DNA of 36,093 nucleotides, from contig JACQUC010000277.1 of NCBI GenBank assembly GCA_016210495.1, positions 1-36,093 of the forward strand. The letters run 5' to 3'. The position numbers and the translations under genes are program-made. The stretch comes from Chloroflexota bacterium (GTDB taxonomy: Bacteria > Chloroflexota > FW602-bin22 > JACPRP01). The notes below the pieces were generated by a model. It did no database searches, was not told where the DNA came from, and saw nothing but the letters and a program-made list of their open reading frames with translations. The stretch's first letter is position 1. Each line of letters begins with the position of its first letter. This document shows positions 7,835 through 16,716 of the stretch, piece by piece.

Positions 7835-9463
7835 ATGACCAGTATCGCTGCAGTCCCGACACCGGATCGCATCGTTGGTGAGCCCCGTTGGCTTAAGAAT
7901 TCGCTCCATTTGACTCCTGGCCGTGATCCACTGGGTTTCCAGACGATCACCATCGATCAGATTATGCCAAGTCTTCTTCCGGGCGTACTAGCGCTCTCAC
8001 GGCGTGCCCGATACTTTAGTTTCTATCCCTTTCTCCTTCACGAGTACCAGGAACGCCGAATGGCTTCAAACAACAACGCTCTCTCGGAGTTTGTACGATC
8101 TCGCGAGTTCGAGTACGCGGCCGCCGTCCAGTTATGCCCGCATGGCTGCGGAAGGTTGCCGACCGCACTGATCGGCAAAGAGAAGGCGGGGCCGGCTGTC
8201 CGACGCAGCCAGGATTCACTGGATCGGGACTTTTCGGTCGATTCCTTCCTCGGCGGCTACGGTCTTTACTACCGGTCTCCTCTGTCGGATCTACGCTTGA
8301 TCGCTAGAGCCGGGACGCCATTGGGCGACCGGCCAACCTCGGTTGATGTCCTGCTTGGTGACAGGGCAGTGAAGCTTGCCTTGGCCTTTAAGGCTGCTAT
8401 CTCCGATAGCGACTACTACCGAAATCATATGTATGACCCTGAACCGATCCCCGTGGCAGTGCTTCAAGAGCTTGGGGAGCGAGCATGCCTCTGCCGACTC
8501 ACCGAAACCTACGAGGAGCGCAATCTGATCCGTGACGCACTCCTCAGGCCAGCCGATGGCGTTCCACCGGTCGAGGTCAACCGGCGTCATCAAGCGTTTT
8601 CCCTGTTTCTGCGCCTGCTTGAGCGCGATCCGCGAGTTGCCATCAATGACATGGTCTTCCGCAGTGCGATCTGGGAGGAATTCGAGAGAACTCACCAGGA
8701 GCGAACCGCCCGGGCGTCAGGAGTTGCCCGATGGGCGGCTCTCGTGGCCAAGGAATATCTGCAAGAAGGTTTCTCGTCAATATGGTCACACATTTGTCGA
8801 CTAGGTTATCAAATGCAGGGGCCAAAGGGCTTAGATCGCGAGGATCTCGCGCGGCTCGTACGGTCCCAACTCATACAACCCACACCACTTGAATTCCAGG
8901 GCGAAGCCATTCACGTCGATCTCAGAATGCCTACCTCGGCCTTCGAGGCGGCAGCTCTGGAAGCTGCTCGAAGCTACTCTCTTGAGGAACTGCGAGCGTG
9001 GGCATCTCAGACGGATACGGCCCTAGCTGGTATGACATTGCTGTTTGTCCTCTACCGAAGGCTGTTACACATGGGAGATTTGCCGAATGGTTGGGGGGAA
9101 GTAGCACTTCAGCATTCCGATCACCAGCCTGGCTTAGCCGTTCTTGGTCGACTGCTGCGTCAGCACATTGATGAAAGCCCTACTTTAGCAGATACCTTCT
9201 CATGGCTTGTCCATCGTTATGTTCTCGACACACACGAGACCATCGCCTACTCGCGGCTGCCAAACAACGTGTTTCGTTTTCGCTGGGAGCAGGGCAGGCT
9301 GCGGTTCTTTGATAACGGCCTTGAAAGGTTTGTGATCCCCGATAACCGGCGGGATGCCCTAGCGCGGATCAGCGAAGACCTCGGATTCTGGAAACGCACA
9401 CAGAATGGAGATATCACCCTAACCGAGGATGGGGCCAGGTTAGTCGCGGAGGCGGTCGCGTGA
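7835..9463 (+). CDS. DUF6361-like protein, first gene of a putative defence cassette
   Basis: A 542-residue soluble protein without signal peptide or membrane segment. The N-terminal third carries TPGRDPLGFQTITIDQIMPS followed by RRARYFSFYPFLLHEYQ. This resembles the RDELGIG...FPGTST...TRARYFLFVPW signature of DUF6361, a family I recall being encoded beside phospholipase-D-like genes; the match is from memory and distant. The remainder is helical, with no catalytic motif recognised. The last residues (GDITLTEDGARLVAEAV) look like a small winged-helix-type ending, a weak inference. ATG 7835 has AAGGAG 10 nt upstream. Its TGA overlaps the next gene's GTG (GTGA), so the two are translationally coupled. 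Likely partner of the PLD protein; biochemical role unknown. Confidence 0.72.
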   Translation: MTSIAAVPTPDRIVGEPRWLKNSLHLTPGRDPLGFQTITIDQIMPSLLPGVLALSRRARYFSFYPFLLHEYQERRMASNNNALSEFVRSREFEYAAAVQLCPHGCGRLPTALIGKEKAGPAVRRSQDSLDRDFSVDSFLGGYGLYYRSPLSDLRLIARAGTPLGDRPTSVDVLLGDRAVKLALAFKAAISDSDYYRNHMYDPEPIPVAVLQELGERACLCRLTETYEERNLIRDALLRPADGVPPVEVNRRHQAFSLFLRLLERDPRVAINDMVFRSAIWEEFERTHQERTARASGVARWAALVAKEYLQEGFSSIWSHICRLGYQMQGPKGLDREDLARLVRSQLIQPTPLEFQGEAIHVDLRMPTSAFEAAALEAARSYSLEELRAWASQTDTALAGMTLLFVLYRRLLHMGDLPNGWGEVALQHSDHQPGLAVLGRLLRQHIDESPTLADTFSWLVHRYVLDTHETIAYSRLPNNVFRFRWEQGRLRFFDNGLERFVIPDNRRDALARISEDLGFWKRTQNGDITLTEDGARLVAEAVA

Positions 9464-12066
9464 ATATCGAAGCAGCGACCAACTTTCAAGGCCGGCGCAC
9501 GGTCTTCTGGGCGACCAGTTACACCTTCGATATGAGGATGTTCGACGACTTCTGGTTGCCACGCCTCGGCGACCCTCCACTCAACGCGACCCTACTCATC
9601 GATGCGAGACGGTTGGCGGACGTATGGGCTGAGATTCCTCCCGAAGACGAATGGAGGGTTCGGCGGGCTAACCTGGACTACCTGTTAAGAGGTGTGGATG
9701 TTCCCGGTTGGTCGTTTCACCCAAAGACGTACCTATTCGGTGACAAACGCGATGGCGTGCTCCTCGTAGGGTCTGGCAATCTCGGACTCAACGGCCTGGA
9801 AGAGGGCAACGAGTGTTTTTCAGTATTCGAGTCAGGACGTGCCGAAGAATTGGGGACCATTCGCACCTGGCGTGAATGGATGCGGAGAATAGTCCGGTGG
9901 CTTGATGATACGCGCGTTACCCAGCGGTGGCTAGATGCTTTGTCCCGTCTACCGTGGTTGGGGGGTGATGCCGGCGATTCGGTGTTCGTGTCCAACTGGG
10001 ACAGAAGTCTACTAGAGCAGTTGGCCGCACGAGTCACCAAACCGGTGGATGAGATCCATGTGCTGGCGCCTTACTTTGATCAGCAGGCCACAGCGTTAGC
10101 TGAACTCATCAGGGTGACGGACCCGCCCGTTGTCCATCTCTATGTCGGGCGCGACGTAAGCGTCGATGGAGAGAAGCTGGCAGGTGTAGCTCTCGAAGGC
10201 GGTCGCCGAGTGATCGCACACGGTTTCCGTCCGAACGAGTTCGTACACGCAAAGCTCATCGGAATCGTCCAGGGTGATCGCGGGGTGGTACTCTCAGGAT
10301 CGGCCAACATTTCCCGCGCTGCGTTGCTTGGATCAGTGGCTCACGGAACTGGCAACGTTGAGGCCGGGGTACTCATTGAACTGCCAACCGAACGCATGCG
10401 CGCGCTCTTTGTCCCTGGAAGGCTCGAGGTCCAAGATCTCGACCTTGCACACCTGAGTACGCTTACGTACACTGCGGATACGGGAGATCCCGCACCCCAT
10501 CTTCTACTGAAAAGCGCAATGCGCCTCGATGATGAGCGCGTAAAGGTCGATGTCGAAGGGGCGGAGGGCAGACACCTGTGCCTCGCTGCCTTCGGTGATC
10601 TCTCCGCGCTCAAGAATGGAGTGACGACGCGCGCTATGGGTAGTGCTGAGAAAGGCAATCTAGCCTACGTGGCAGATGCAGATGGAAAGCGACTGTCGAA
10701 TAGCGTCGCCGTCGACGATCCACAACGACTTCAGGCTGCGCTACAGGAACGGGCGATGCAACCTTCGGACGTGCCAGGGGGACTTGACCCCGGAGAACTC
10801 GACACGCCGGTTGGCAGTCTTCTTAGACGCCTCAACCAGGAGTGTATTTTCGACATTGACGAGACGCCTGCCGCCATGAGAACACGAAATGCTGGCCAGG
10901 AGGACGAAGATGATCCGGACTTTTGGGAGAGGCTCGAACGAGAGGAGTTGAGAAGCGACCCTCGAGCCAGCAACTATGGAAGGAACCGTGACGGAGAGGC
11001 AGAATCAGTCCTCGATGGCGAAATCTTCGAACTCCTGCGCGCTATGCTAGGCAAGGTGGCCATATCGCGAGGACTGCGCGCCCTTGGAGGCGAGGCGGAA
11101 TCTGCCGATAGGGGTTCAACCGGCCGGCCCTGGTCACCAGATCGTCGATTGCAGGTGAGACTCTACAACGTCCTCGAGCGGTGGTGTTCCCGCCTGGTAG
11201 ATCCGCGCTTGAGATGGCTAGCTCTAACCGCACCGGTGCACAACTACAGCCGCTTGCTTGCGGCACTTTCCCAGTGCTGGGCGGAGGAGTTCTTGTCGAA
11301 GGATAGACTCGTTCCGCTGTGCCGCACGCTCTTCACAAGCTTCCTCCGCTCAGAGCGATCGCTGGGGTATCTGTGTTCCCTCTCGAATGAGGAGCGAGAC
11401 GAGGCGCTCGCTACCTTGTCAGAAGGCGACCGAGCATTGGCTGCAGTCCTCGCTTTTTCAGCACTCAAGTTCTCGTGGGCGCAGCGATCCTCAGGCAGAG
11501 AAGAGGTCTTCCGATGGCAACCATTCTTGGATCCAGCTATCAGCTTGGGGGTGATGAGAGTCGACCAGCGGACTATAGCCCCTGTCGGCCGTGTGGCGGA
11601 CGAATTGCTCCAGTCCACGGAGGCTGAGGACTTCCTGCTGTGGGCCGCCACATACATTGATGATCGGCACTGGGCACAACGGCTACAGCAAGACCTTGGT
11701 CTCAATGGCCTCCTGTTTACCGACGATAAGGTCCATCCAGAGTACGGGGTCACGCTACAGGTCGAAGGAACGCAAAATCCTCTGGACGATCCACGCTTAG
11801 TCACCTTGGTGGACCAAGCGCTACGTTACAAGAAGGTTGCTGGGGTAATCCTGTCCTTACCTTCCGCAAAAGGGAAGATCAGCGTACACCTCAACGATTT
11901 CGTCTACGGGAAGATTGGCGACGTCGTGTACGAGTCCAGCAGCCTGCTCACTCCACAGCTCTTGGGCTCGCTGCAAGCTAGCGCTGCCGGCTGGGGAGCT
12001 ATCCTTCGTCGTGAAATCCGTAAGGGCCGAGAGGAACCGGGCGCGACTGGAGCCCAGACTGCCTAA
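9460..12066 (+). CDS. Large phospholipase-D-fold protein (putative nuclease)
   Basis: An 868-residue protein. The N-terminal about 320 residues have the duplicated PLD fold: first HxK motif FHPKTYLFGD (H87, K89) followed by GSGNLG, second motif VHAKLIGIVQGD (H263, K265) followed by GSANIS. Two HxK motifs in one chain give the complete active site of PLD superfamily phosphodiesterases, which in defence loci usually act on DNA. Residues from about 330 to 868 match no family I know; they include an acidic stretch (about 485-505, NAGQEDEDDPDFWE) and a largely helical C-terminal half. The GTG start overlaps the preceding stop by 4 nt. The next gene, a PD-(D/E)XK nuclease, begins 67 nt downstream. 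No helicase, ATPase or methyltransferase is present in the cassette. Confidence 0.82.
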   Translation: MNIEAATNFQGRRTVFWATSYTFDMRMFDDFWLPRLGDPPLNATLLIDARRLADVWAEIPPEDEWRVRRANLDYLLRGVDVPGWSFHPKTYLFGDKRDGVLLVGSGNLGLNGLEEGNECFSVFESGRAEELGTIRTWREWMRRIVRWLDDTRVTQRWLDALSRLPWLGGDAGDSVFVSNWDRSLLEQLAARVTKPVDEIHVLAPYFDQQATALAELIRVTDPPVVHLYVGRDVSVDGEKLAGVALEGGRRVIAHGFRPNEFVHAKLIGIVQGDRGVVLSGSANISRAALLGSVAHGTGNVEAGVLIELPTERMRALFVPGRLEVQDLDLAHLSTLTYTADTGDPAPHLLLKSAMRLDDERVKVDVEGAEGRHLCLAAFGDLSALKNGVTTRAMGSAEKGNLAYVADADGKRLSNSVAVDDPQRLQAALQERAMQPSDVPGGLDPGELDTPVGSLLRRLNQECIFDIDETPAAMRTRNAGQEDEDDPDFWERLEREELRSDPRASNYGRNRDGEAESVLDGEIFELLRAMLGKVAISRGLRALGGEAESADRGSTGRPWSPDRRLQVRLYNVLERWCSRLVDPRLRWLALTAPVHNYSRLLAALSQCWAEEFLSKDRLVPLCRTLFTSFLRSERSLGYLCSLSNEERDEALATLSEGDRALAAVLAFSALKFSWAQRSSGREEVFRWQPFLDPAISLGVMRVDQRTIAPVGRVADELLQSTEAEDFLLWAATYIDDRHWAQRLQQDLGLNGLLFTDDKVHPEYGVTLQVEGTQNPLDDPRLVTLVDQALRYKKVAGVILSLPSAKGKISVHLNDFVYGKIGDVVYESSSLLTPQLLGSLQASAAGWGAILRREIRKGREEPGATGAQTA

Positions 12067-12133
12067 CCCATCTCCAACCACGGTTGCCAAGAATATGTTG
12101 TGTCAGTGATTGTCGACTATAGGAGAGGGCGAA

Positions 12134-12901
12134 TTGGATAGTTCCCTGACCCGCGTTCAGCCAGTCTTCAATGAGCTGTACGACAAAGAAAAGACAGGAG
12201 AGACATGGCTTGCACGTCTTCTCCAGTTGCCACAGCATACACGGACTTCAATCATTCCCGAAAACCTGGGTTACCTGGATCAACCACCAGTATTCGAACT
12301 GCCCGCAGACCCACCGAGACGTTTTCTGAGATGGCTGCTGGAGCATCGAGAGGGGTTGTGCTGCCCTAACCAAGGAATTCAGAAGAAGTGGAGCAAGAGG
12401 ACCCAGCAAAAGAGGCAAGCGCTTCTGAGAGGAGATGAATTAGTTTGCGAGGAGGCAATCGCCGAGCTGGAAGGAAGTGATCGGCTTCCAGGGCGAGCCT
12501 GGTGGCGGCTCGAAGGCGTAACGCGCGTTGACTGTGCCATAACTACCCCGACGACGGCAATATTCGTGGAAGGTAAGCGAACGGAAATGGGCGCTTCCAA
12601 AGCAGTGGAATGGTATCCTTGCCGAAACCAGGTGCTCCGTAACCTCGATTGCGCCAGCGTCTTTGCCGAGCAAACAAAACGCCAGCAGTTCTTCGTCTTA
12701 CTGGTAGTGGAGGGGAAGATCGTGGATCAAGACCCGGTTCGCCAAGCCGAGATCAAGAGCATTACTTCTCCGGACACCATTCGAACAAGTTTGCCCCATT
12801 TGAACGACGACGAGCGAAGAGACCTACTGGCCCATTACCTTGGCGTGACCACCTGGGAGCACATTGCCGACACCTTCGCCCTATCGAGTTTGCGCCTGTG
12901 A
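12134..12901 (+). CDS. PD-(D/E)XK-type nuclease, third gene of the cassette
   Basis: A 255-residue protein with a PD-(D/E)XK signature: TRVDCAITTPTTAIFVEGKR, i.e. D133, then E146-G-K148 on the following strand. The spacing and hydrophobic strand between them are typical of restriction-endonuclease-fold enzymes. WRLEGVTRVD before the motif recalls uncharacterised families where a similar tryptophan-led strand leads into the aspartate. The frame is open from TTG 12110, but TTG 12134 is preferred because AGGAGAGG lies just upstream. It follows the PLD gene after 67 nt, in the same direction, and is closed by a hairpin at 12903-12946. Predicted to cut DNA together with, or under control of, its two neighbours; this is inference from context. 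Confidence 0.75.
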   Translation: MDSSLTRVQPVFNELYDKEKTGETWLARLLQLPQHTRTSIIPENLGYLDQPPVFELPADPPRRFLRWLLEHREGLCCPNQGIQKKWSKRTQQKRQALLRGDELVCEEAIAELEGSDRLPGRAWWRLEGVTRVDCAITTPTTAIFVEGKRTEMGASKAVEWYPCRNQVLRNLDCASVFAEQTKRQQFFVLLVVEGKIVDQDPVRQAEIKSITSPDTIRTSLPHLNDDERRDLLAHYLGVTTWEHIADTFALSSLRL

Positions 12902-12902
12902 A

Positions 12903-12946
12903 ACGGATGGGGCTGGCCCTAATCTTCAACCTTCAGCCGCATCCGT
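12903..12946 (+). terminator. Hairpin after the PLD/nuclease cassette
   Basis: ACGGATGGGGCTG pairs with CAGCCGCATCCGT, one mismatch in 13, loop of 18 nt, starting 2 nt after the nuclease stop. There is no clear T-run, so it may be a terminator or an mRNA 3'-end stabiliser. Confidence 0.55.
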
Positions 12947-12950
12947 AGGT

Positions 12951-12979
12951 TTGACAATGCGATGCACTCGACATATCAT
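12951..12979 (+). promoter_or_regulatory. Sigma-70-type promoter of the M24-like gene
   Basis: Perfect TTGACA at 12951-12956, 17-nt spacer, TATCAT at 12974-12979, about 80 nt upstream of ATG 13059. It makes the M24-like gene transcriptionally independent of the cassette. Confidence 0.65.
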
Positions 12980-13058
12980 TCGTATCGTGGCAAGAGCGAT
13001 TAGTCCGCTTCACATGCGTTCATAACGACATCGTGGATCAGGTAGGAGGTAAGGTCAG

Positions 13059-14315
13059 ATGGTAAGGGCTGCGAATACGTATCCTGAGCTTTCGCTGGCG
13101 GAAAGGGACAGGCGCTGGGGCCTGTTAAGGAGGTTTCTAGAGGAGCAGGGACTGGATTGTCTTGTAGTCGCTGGTCCCCTGGAAACCAGGCATCCCGACC
13201 GCTATATAACAAATTTTCTTACCGGATGGGTGGTTTTCCCAAAAGCAGGTGCTCCCGTTCTCATTACCCCCCGAGGCTATGCGATAACCCAGGCTTTGGA
13301 GATCGCCAGGATGGGGGAGGCACCCATGTGGGTCACAGATTTGAGGCATGCTCGCACCGGACGTGAGCTTGGGAAACACCTCAAAAGTCTGGCCTATGAA
13401 CGGTCCAAGATTGGTGTTGTCGGACTATCCATGGGCGAGCTGTCAGTGGAAGGATGGATACCTTATCGGACGTGGGCTGATGTGCTGGAAGAGTTGCCGA
13501 ATGCGAGTTTTATCGATGTTACCCGTCCCTATGTGGAATTGGTGTCGGTAAAGAGTGAAGAGGAACTTCAGATGGTCCGGAAAGCGGCGGATGTTGCTGA
13601 ACTTGCCTGTGAGGAGATGCTGCGCGTGGTCAAGCCCGGCATCCGAGAAAGCGATGTCGTGGCAGCAGTGATGAACGTTGTATATGGTCACGGTTGCGTG
13701 GGGAGTCTCTTGCCGCACCTGGGTCCACTTATCTTGCAGTCAGGCCCCAGTACCTTTGGTGGGGGACCACCTCGATGGGTGACAAGAGGTGGTGAGCCTC
13801 GAATGCTAAAGAAGGGTGATTTTCTACGTGCCGAAATCTTCTCAATCTACGGAGGATACGAGGCGCAGGCACATATGTATATTTCTCTTGGTACACCGGA
13901 TGACAATACTCTTCGAGCAGCAGAGGTTGCTCGTGCCTCCTATGATGAAGGGGTGAAAGCCCTTATGCCGGGTGCCCTGTTCTCAGGCGTAAAAGCGGCT
14001 ATGGAAAAGCCGTTTGCAGGGGACGCTAAGGTTGGTACAGGAACGCTTATTCATAGTTTGAATATCTGTTACTTTTCGAGCGAGTCAAACATAGCCATAA
14101 GCGACGTGGCGGGAGGGGACAAGCTCAAGTGGGCACAAAGCGACAGAGGCAGAGGAGGAGACATTGTCATTCAGGCAGGCATGGTATTTGAGGTAGAGCC
14201 CAAATGCTCGGTAAACGGGCGTGTTGCCTACCTTGGCGGAACTGTGGTGGTCACAGAAAAAGGAGCCGTCGAACTCAACGAGATAAGCACGCGCATACAT
14301 ACCGTTAAGGGTTGA
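13059..14315 (+). CDS. M24 (Xaa-Pro peptidase/creatinase-like) family protein, metal ligands apparently lost
   Basis: A 418-residue protein with the two-domain layout of aminopeptidase P, prolidase and creatinase: an N-terminal creatinase-like domain (about 1-160) and a C-terminal pita-bread fold beginning near VSVKSEEELQMVRKAADVAE. Normally five metal ligands (D, D, H, E, E) are seen. Here the D-x-G...GY-x-x-D region reads RAEIFSIYGGYEAQAHM, so the aspartates appear replaced; the GHG-x-G histidine region reads GTLIHSLN; MVFEVEP keeps one glutamate; and the last glutamate region reads YLGGTVVVTEKG. It is probably a metal-independent creatinase-like hydrolase or a non-catalytic homologue. AGGAGGT precedes the ATG by about 8 nt. 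It converges on the AOR gene. Confidence 0.85.
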   Translation: MVRAANTYPELSLAERDRRWGLLRRFLEEQGLDCLVVAGPLETRHPDRYITNFLTGWVVFPKAGAPVLITPRGYAITQALEIARMGEAPMWVTDLRHARTGRELGKHLKSLAYERSKIGVVGLSMGELSVEGWIPYRTWADVLEELPNASFIDVTRPYVELVSVKSEEELQMVRKAADVAELACEEMLRVVKPGIRESDVVAAVMNVVYGHGCVGSLLPHLGPLILQSGPSTFGGGPPRWVTRGGEPRMLKKGDFLRAEIFSIYGGYEAQAHMYISLGTPDDNTLRAAEVARASYDEGVKALMPGALFSGVKAAMEKPFAGDAKVGTGTLIHSLNICYFSSESNIAISDVAGGDKLKWAQSDRGRGGDIVIQAGMVFEVEPKCSVNGRVAYLGGTVVVTEKGAVELNEISTRIHTVKG

Positions 14316-14319
14316 GCCT

Positions 14320-14337
14320 GGCAAGTGCTGGCTTGCC
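14320..14337. terminator. Hairpin between convergent genes
   Basis: GGCAAG-TGCTGG-CTTGCC, a perfect 6-bp stem 5 nt after the M24-like stop and 14 nt from the 3' end of the AOR gene on the other strand. A short, possibly bidirectional terminator; no strong T-run. Confidence 0.45.
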
Positions 14338-14350
14338 GTAGAGCAAATTC

Positions 14351-16252
14351 CTATGTCCCGGCTTTCGCCGTTTGACACTCCTCCAGATTCAGCTCTACGA
14401 GCTTTTGCTCCGATGGGACCCCCTCTTCCGACCAGCCCCTGCTCGAATAATACTCGCTAAGCATCGCCCCAAGATGAGGAAGCGAGTCAGGAGCATCGAT
14501 CTCTCTTCGCGGTAACGTTAGCATCCTGCCGGGTAAGACGTCATTCTTTCTGCTTAATCCTTTTCGAACATTAATGAGCCGCTTCAGGTTAGAGATGCGC
14601 TCACCCATCCTCATGAATTCGTCCAGGTCTATTCCCCAGCCAGTGACGGAATTCGTCAGATCCATAAGCTGCCGAACAGTTACTCTATCTGGCAAGACCG
14701 CAAACATGCATACTACTAAGGAGTTTAGTATGCTGCCCAGGTCTTGAGTCTTTGCGACCAATAAGCCTTTGTTCAATCGGTGCCGATTTTCGTCCGAAGC
14801 ACTGGCAACGGGATAGCCTAAGTCTTGCAGCATTTCTACTACGTAGCTGTGTTCACTGGCTCCTAGCGGAGTGCCATATTTTTCCAGGCGGGATGCCATT
14901 ACTGCTTCTACATGAAATGCTCCCCCGCTTCCTGTAGCATATTGAAGTGCGAGGGTTGTAGACGTCCTCGGGTCGTGGAGCGGAAACTCTAATCCCTTAA
15001 CATGCATGGCGTACTCCCGGGATATTCCGCCAATACGTTCAGCGGCTCGCCTCGTGCCTTCGCCAAGCAGACTGCCAAAGCCTTCTTTCTCGCCAATTCT
15101 CCGCACCATCTCGAGCATTGCTGCCTCGTTGCCCCAGTTAAGATCTACCCCGTCTGTATCCTTTCTAGTTATGAGTCCTTTCTCGTAACACTCCATAGCA
15201 AATGCCAGAACGCCGCCGACCGATATGCTATCCATTCCGTATTTCTGGCAGAGAATGTAGGCTTCCTGCAAAGCCCGGCTATCCCCTATCAGGCAATTTG
15301 TGCCCACGGGAGCCCAGTGCTCTATTACCATATGTCTCTCGGTGCCATCAGGAGTCAGCCTGGAATCAATGCAACCGTAGCTACAATGCCTGCAGAAATA
15401 GGGCTTGCTATGGCGGGTTCCAAGGATCAACTGACGGGTTGGCTCAAAGGTCCCTTGTTGAAAGTTCTTGACCGGAATACGCCCACTTTCCATGAATCCA
15501 TTCCATCGTGCCACAGAACCTTCGACGCTCATTGACCCCTGCTGGACCTTCTTAGGAGGATTCAGGGCGTAGATTCTAGCTACGATTCGCTTGAATTCCT
15601 TTTCGTCAGAGAAATCGAGCTTACGTGTTCCCCTAACCACAATTGCCTTGAGGTTCTTGGACCCCATGACAGCCCCAAAACCACACCTTGCTGCGGCTCT
15701 TCCCATTCTGCCATCATTCATGATGCAGGCGATTCTCACCATCTTCTCACCGGCTGGACCGATGGTTGCCACGCTTGCATCTCGGTCCGTCTCACTTTTG
15801 AGCACGTCATCCACTTCGTATGTATCCATACCCCAGAGATGGGTGGCGTCACGAATGTCCACTATGCCGTCATGAAGCCATAGATATACCGGTTTCTCTG
15901 CTCTTCCTTTCACCACGATACCATCAAATCCAGCATGTGTTAATTCATCAGCCCAGCTGCCCCCGGAGTGAGCTTCGCCCCAGATTCCCGTGAGCGGGGA
16001 TATCCCGGCAACTATGTAACGACTGCTTGATGGCATGGCAGTGCCCGTCAATGGTCCAACCATGAATATCAAGGGGGCTTCCGGAGAAAGAGGGTCAGTA
16101 TCTGCTGCTGTGTCATCCCATAGTATCTTAGCCGCTAGACCAATGCCGCCCAAATACTTTCTTGCCGTTCCATCAGCTAGTTCCCGAAAGTGGAATTCTT
16201 TCTTTGTAAGGTCAACATTTAGAATTCTCCCGGCATAGCCTCCAACAACCAT
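14351..16252 (-). CDS. Aldehyde:ferredoxin oxidoreductase family protein (tungsten/molybdenum pterin)
   Basis: A 633-residue AOR-family enzyme, about the usual length. These cytoplasmic enzymes hold a bis-pterin tungsten (or molybdenum) cofactor and one [4Fe-4S] cluster and oxidise aldehydes or related substrates with ferredoxin. Seen: the N-terminal GGYAGRILNVDLTKKE start, the cofactor-loop region ARCGFGAVMGSKNLKAIVV (about 188-206), cluster cysteines C287, C290 and C294 in FCRHCSYGC, and the fourth cysteine C515 in SLVVCMF. The frame is open to 16330, but ATG 16252 is chosen because GAGGAG stands 6 nt upstream and MVVGGYAGR is the canonical beginning. Substrate cannot be told. No separate ferredoxin-like small subunit adjoins it. 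Confidence 0.92.
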   Translation of the reverse strand: MVVGGYAGRILNVDLTKKEFHFRELADGTARKYLGGIGLAAKILWDDTAADTDPLSPEAPLIFMVGPLTGTAMPSSSRYIVAGISPLTGIWGEAHSGGSWADELTHAGFDGIVVKGRAEKPVYLWLHDGIVDIRDATHLWGMDTYEVDDVLKSETDRDASVATIGPAGEKMVRIACIMNDGRMGRAAARCGFGAVMGSKNLKAIVVRGTRKLDFSDEKEFKRIVARIYALNPPKKVQQGSMSVEGSVARWNGFMESGRIPVKNFQQGTFEPTRQLILGTRHSKPYFCRHCSYGCIDSRLTPDGTERHMVIEHWAPVGTNCLIGDSRALQEAYILCQKYGMDSISVGGVLAFAMECYEKGLITRKDTDGVDLNWGNEAAMLEMVRRIGEKEGFGSLLGEGTRRAAERIGGISREYAMHVKGLEFPLHDPRTSTTLALQYATGSGGAFHVEAVMASRLEKYGTPLGASEHSYVVEMLQDLGYPVASASDENRHRLNKGLLVAKTQDLGSILNSLVVCMFAVLPDRVTVRQLMDLTNSVTGWGIDLDEFMRMGERISNLKRLINVRKGLSRKNDVLPGRMLTLPRREIDAPDSLPHLGAMLSEYYSSRGWSEEGVPSEQKLVELNLEECQTAKAGT

Positions 16253-16716
16253 CGTTTGTCTCCTCAATAGCAGTAATCTAATCTCCGCGAATTTCAGCCT
16301 CATTGTAAACTGCCCATCAGAAGAGGTCAAGAATTTGCCACTGGCAAGGGCGCCAAATCCCCTTCAACGCGACGTAGAGCGGTTTGGCGCTGGATCAAAG
16401 TCTTGGTTGGTATCCACAACGGTCTCTTGTCGTCCTTGCGAAACTGGACGATTGCTAGTTCTGTCCAGTTGTGATGGAGGTCAGGCCGCTTGTCAAGAGC
16501 GAGGACGAGGCGAAAGGGTTTTGTCATCAGGCGACAGAACAAGCGGAGGTGGATAAAAGTGCTTATTCTTCTGTCCAGTATCTTGTAAAGCTTGGAAATC
16601 GAGGTTGCCGACAGGGCATACCTGCTGACGACTGGCCAAGGCGCCGATGCTTCGATAATCCGTTGTGATGCCATAGTACGAGGCGGGCCCCGGCCAAAGG
16701 CCAAACGCAACTCGCG
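16253..16716. other. Gene-poor junction between the AT-richer region and the GC-rich backbone
   Basis: About 460 nt with no gene I can support. A minus-strand frame of 127 codons (16327-16710) exists but has no recognisable motif or ribosome site. Low-complexity coding-like pieces in several frames suggest a decayed gene, possibly a mobile-element remnant, but I cannot identify it. The promoter of the AOR gene should be at the left end. Confidence 0.35.

Noticed and set aside
16327..16710. 127-codon minus-strand frame, considered as a transposase or integrase remnant
   Set aside because: No DDE, HTH or recombinase motif could be recognised; reported only as an unexplained region.
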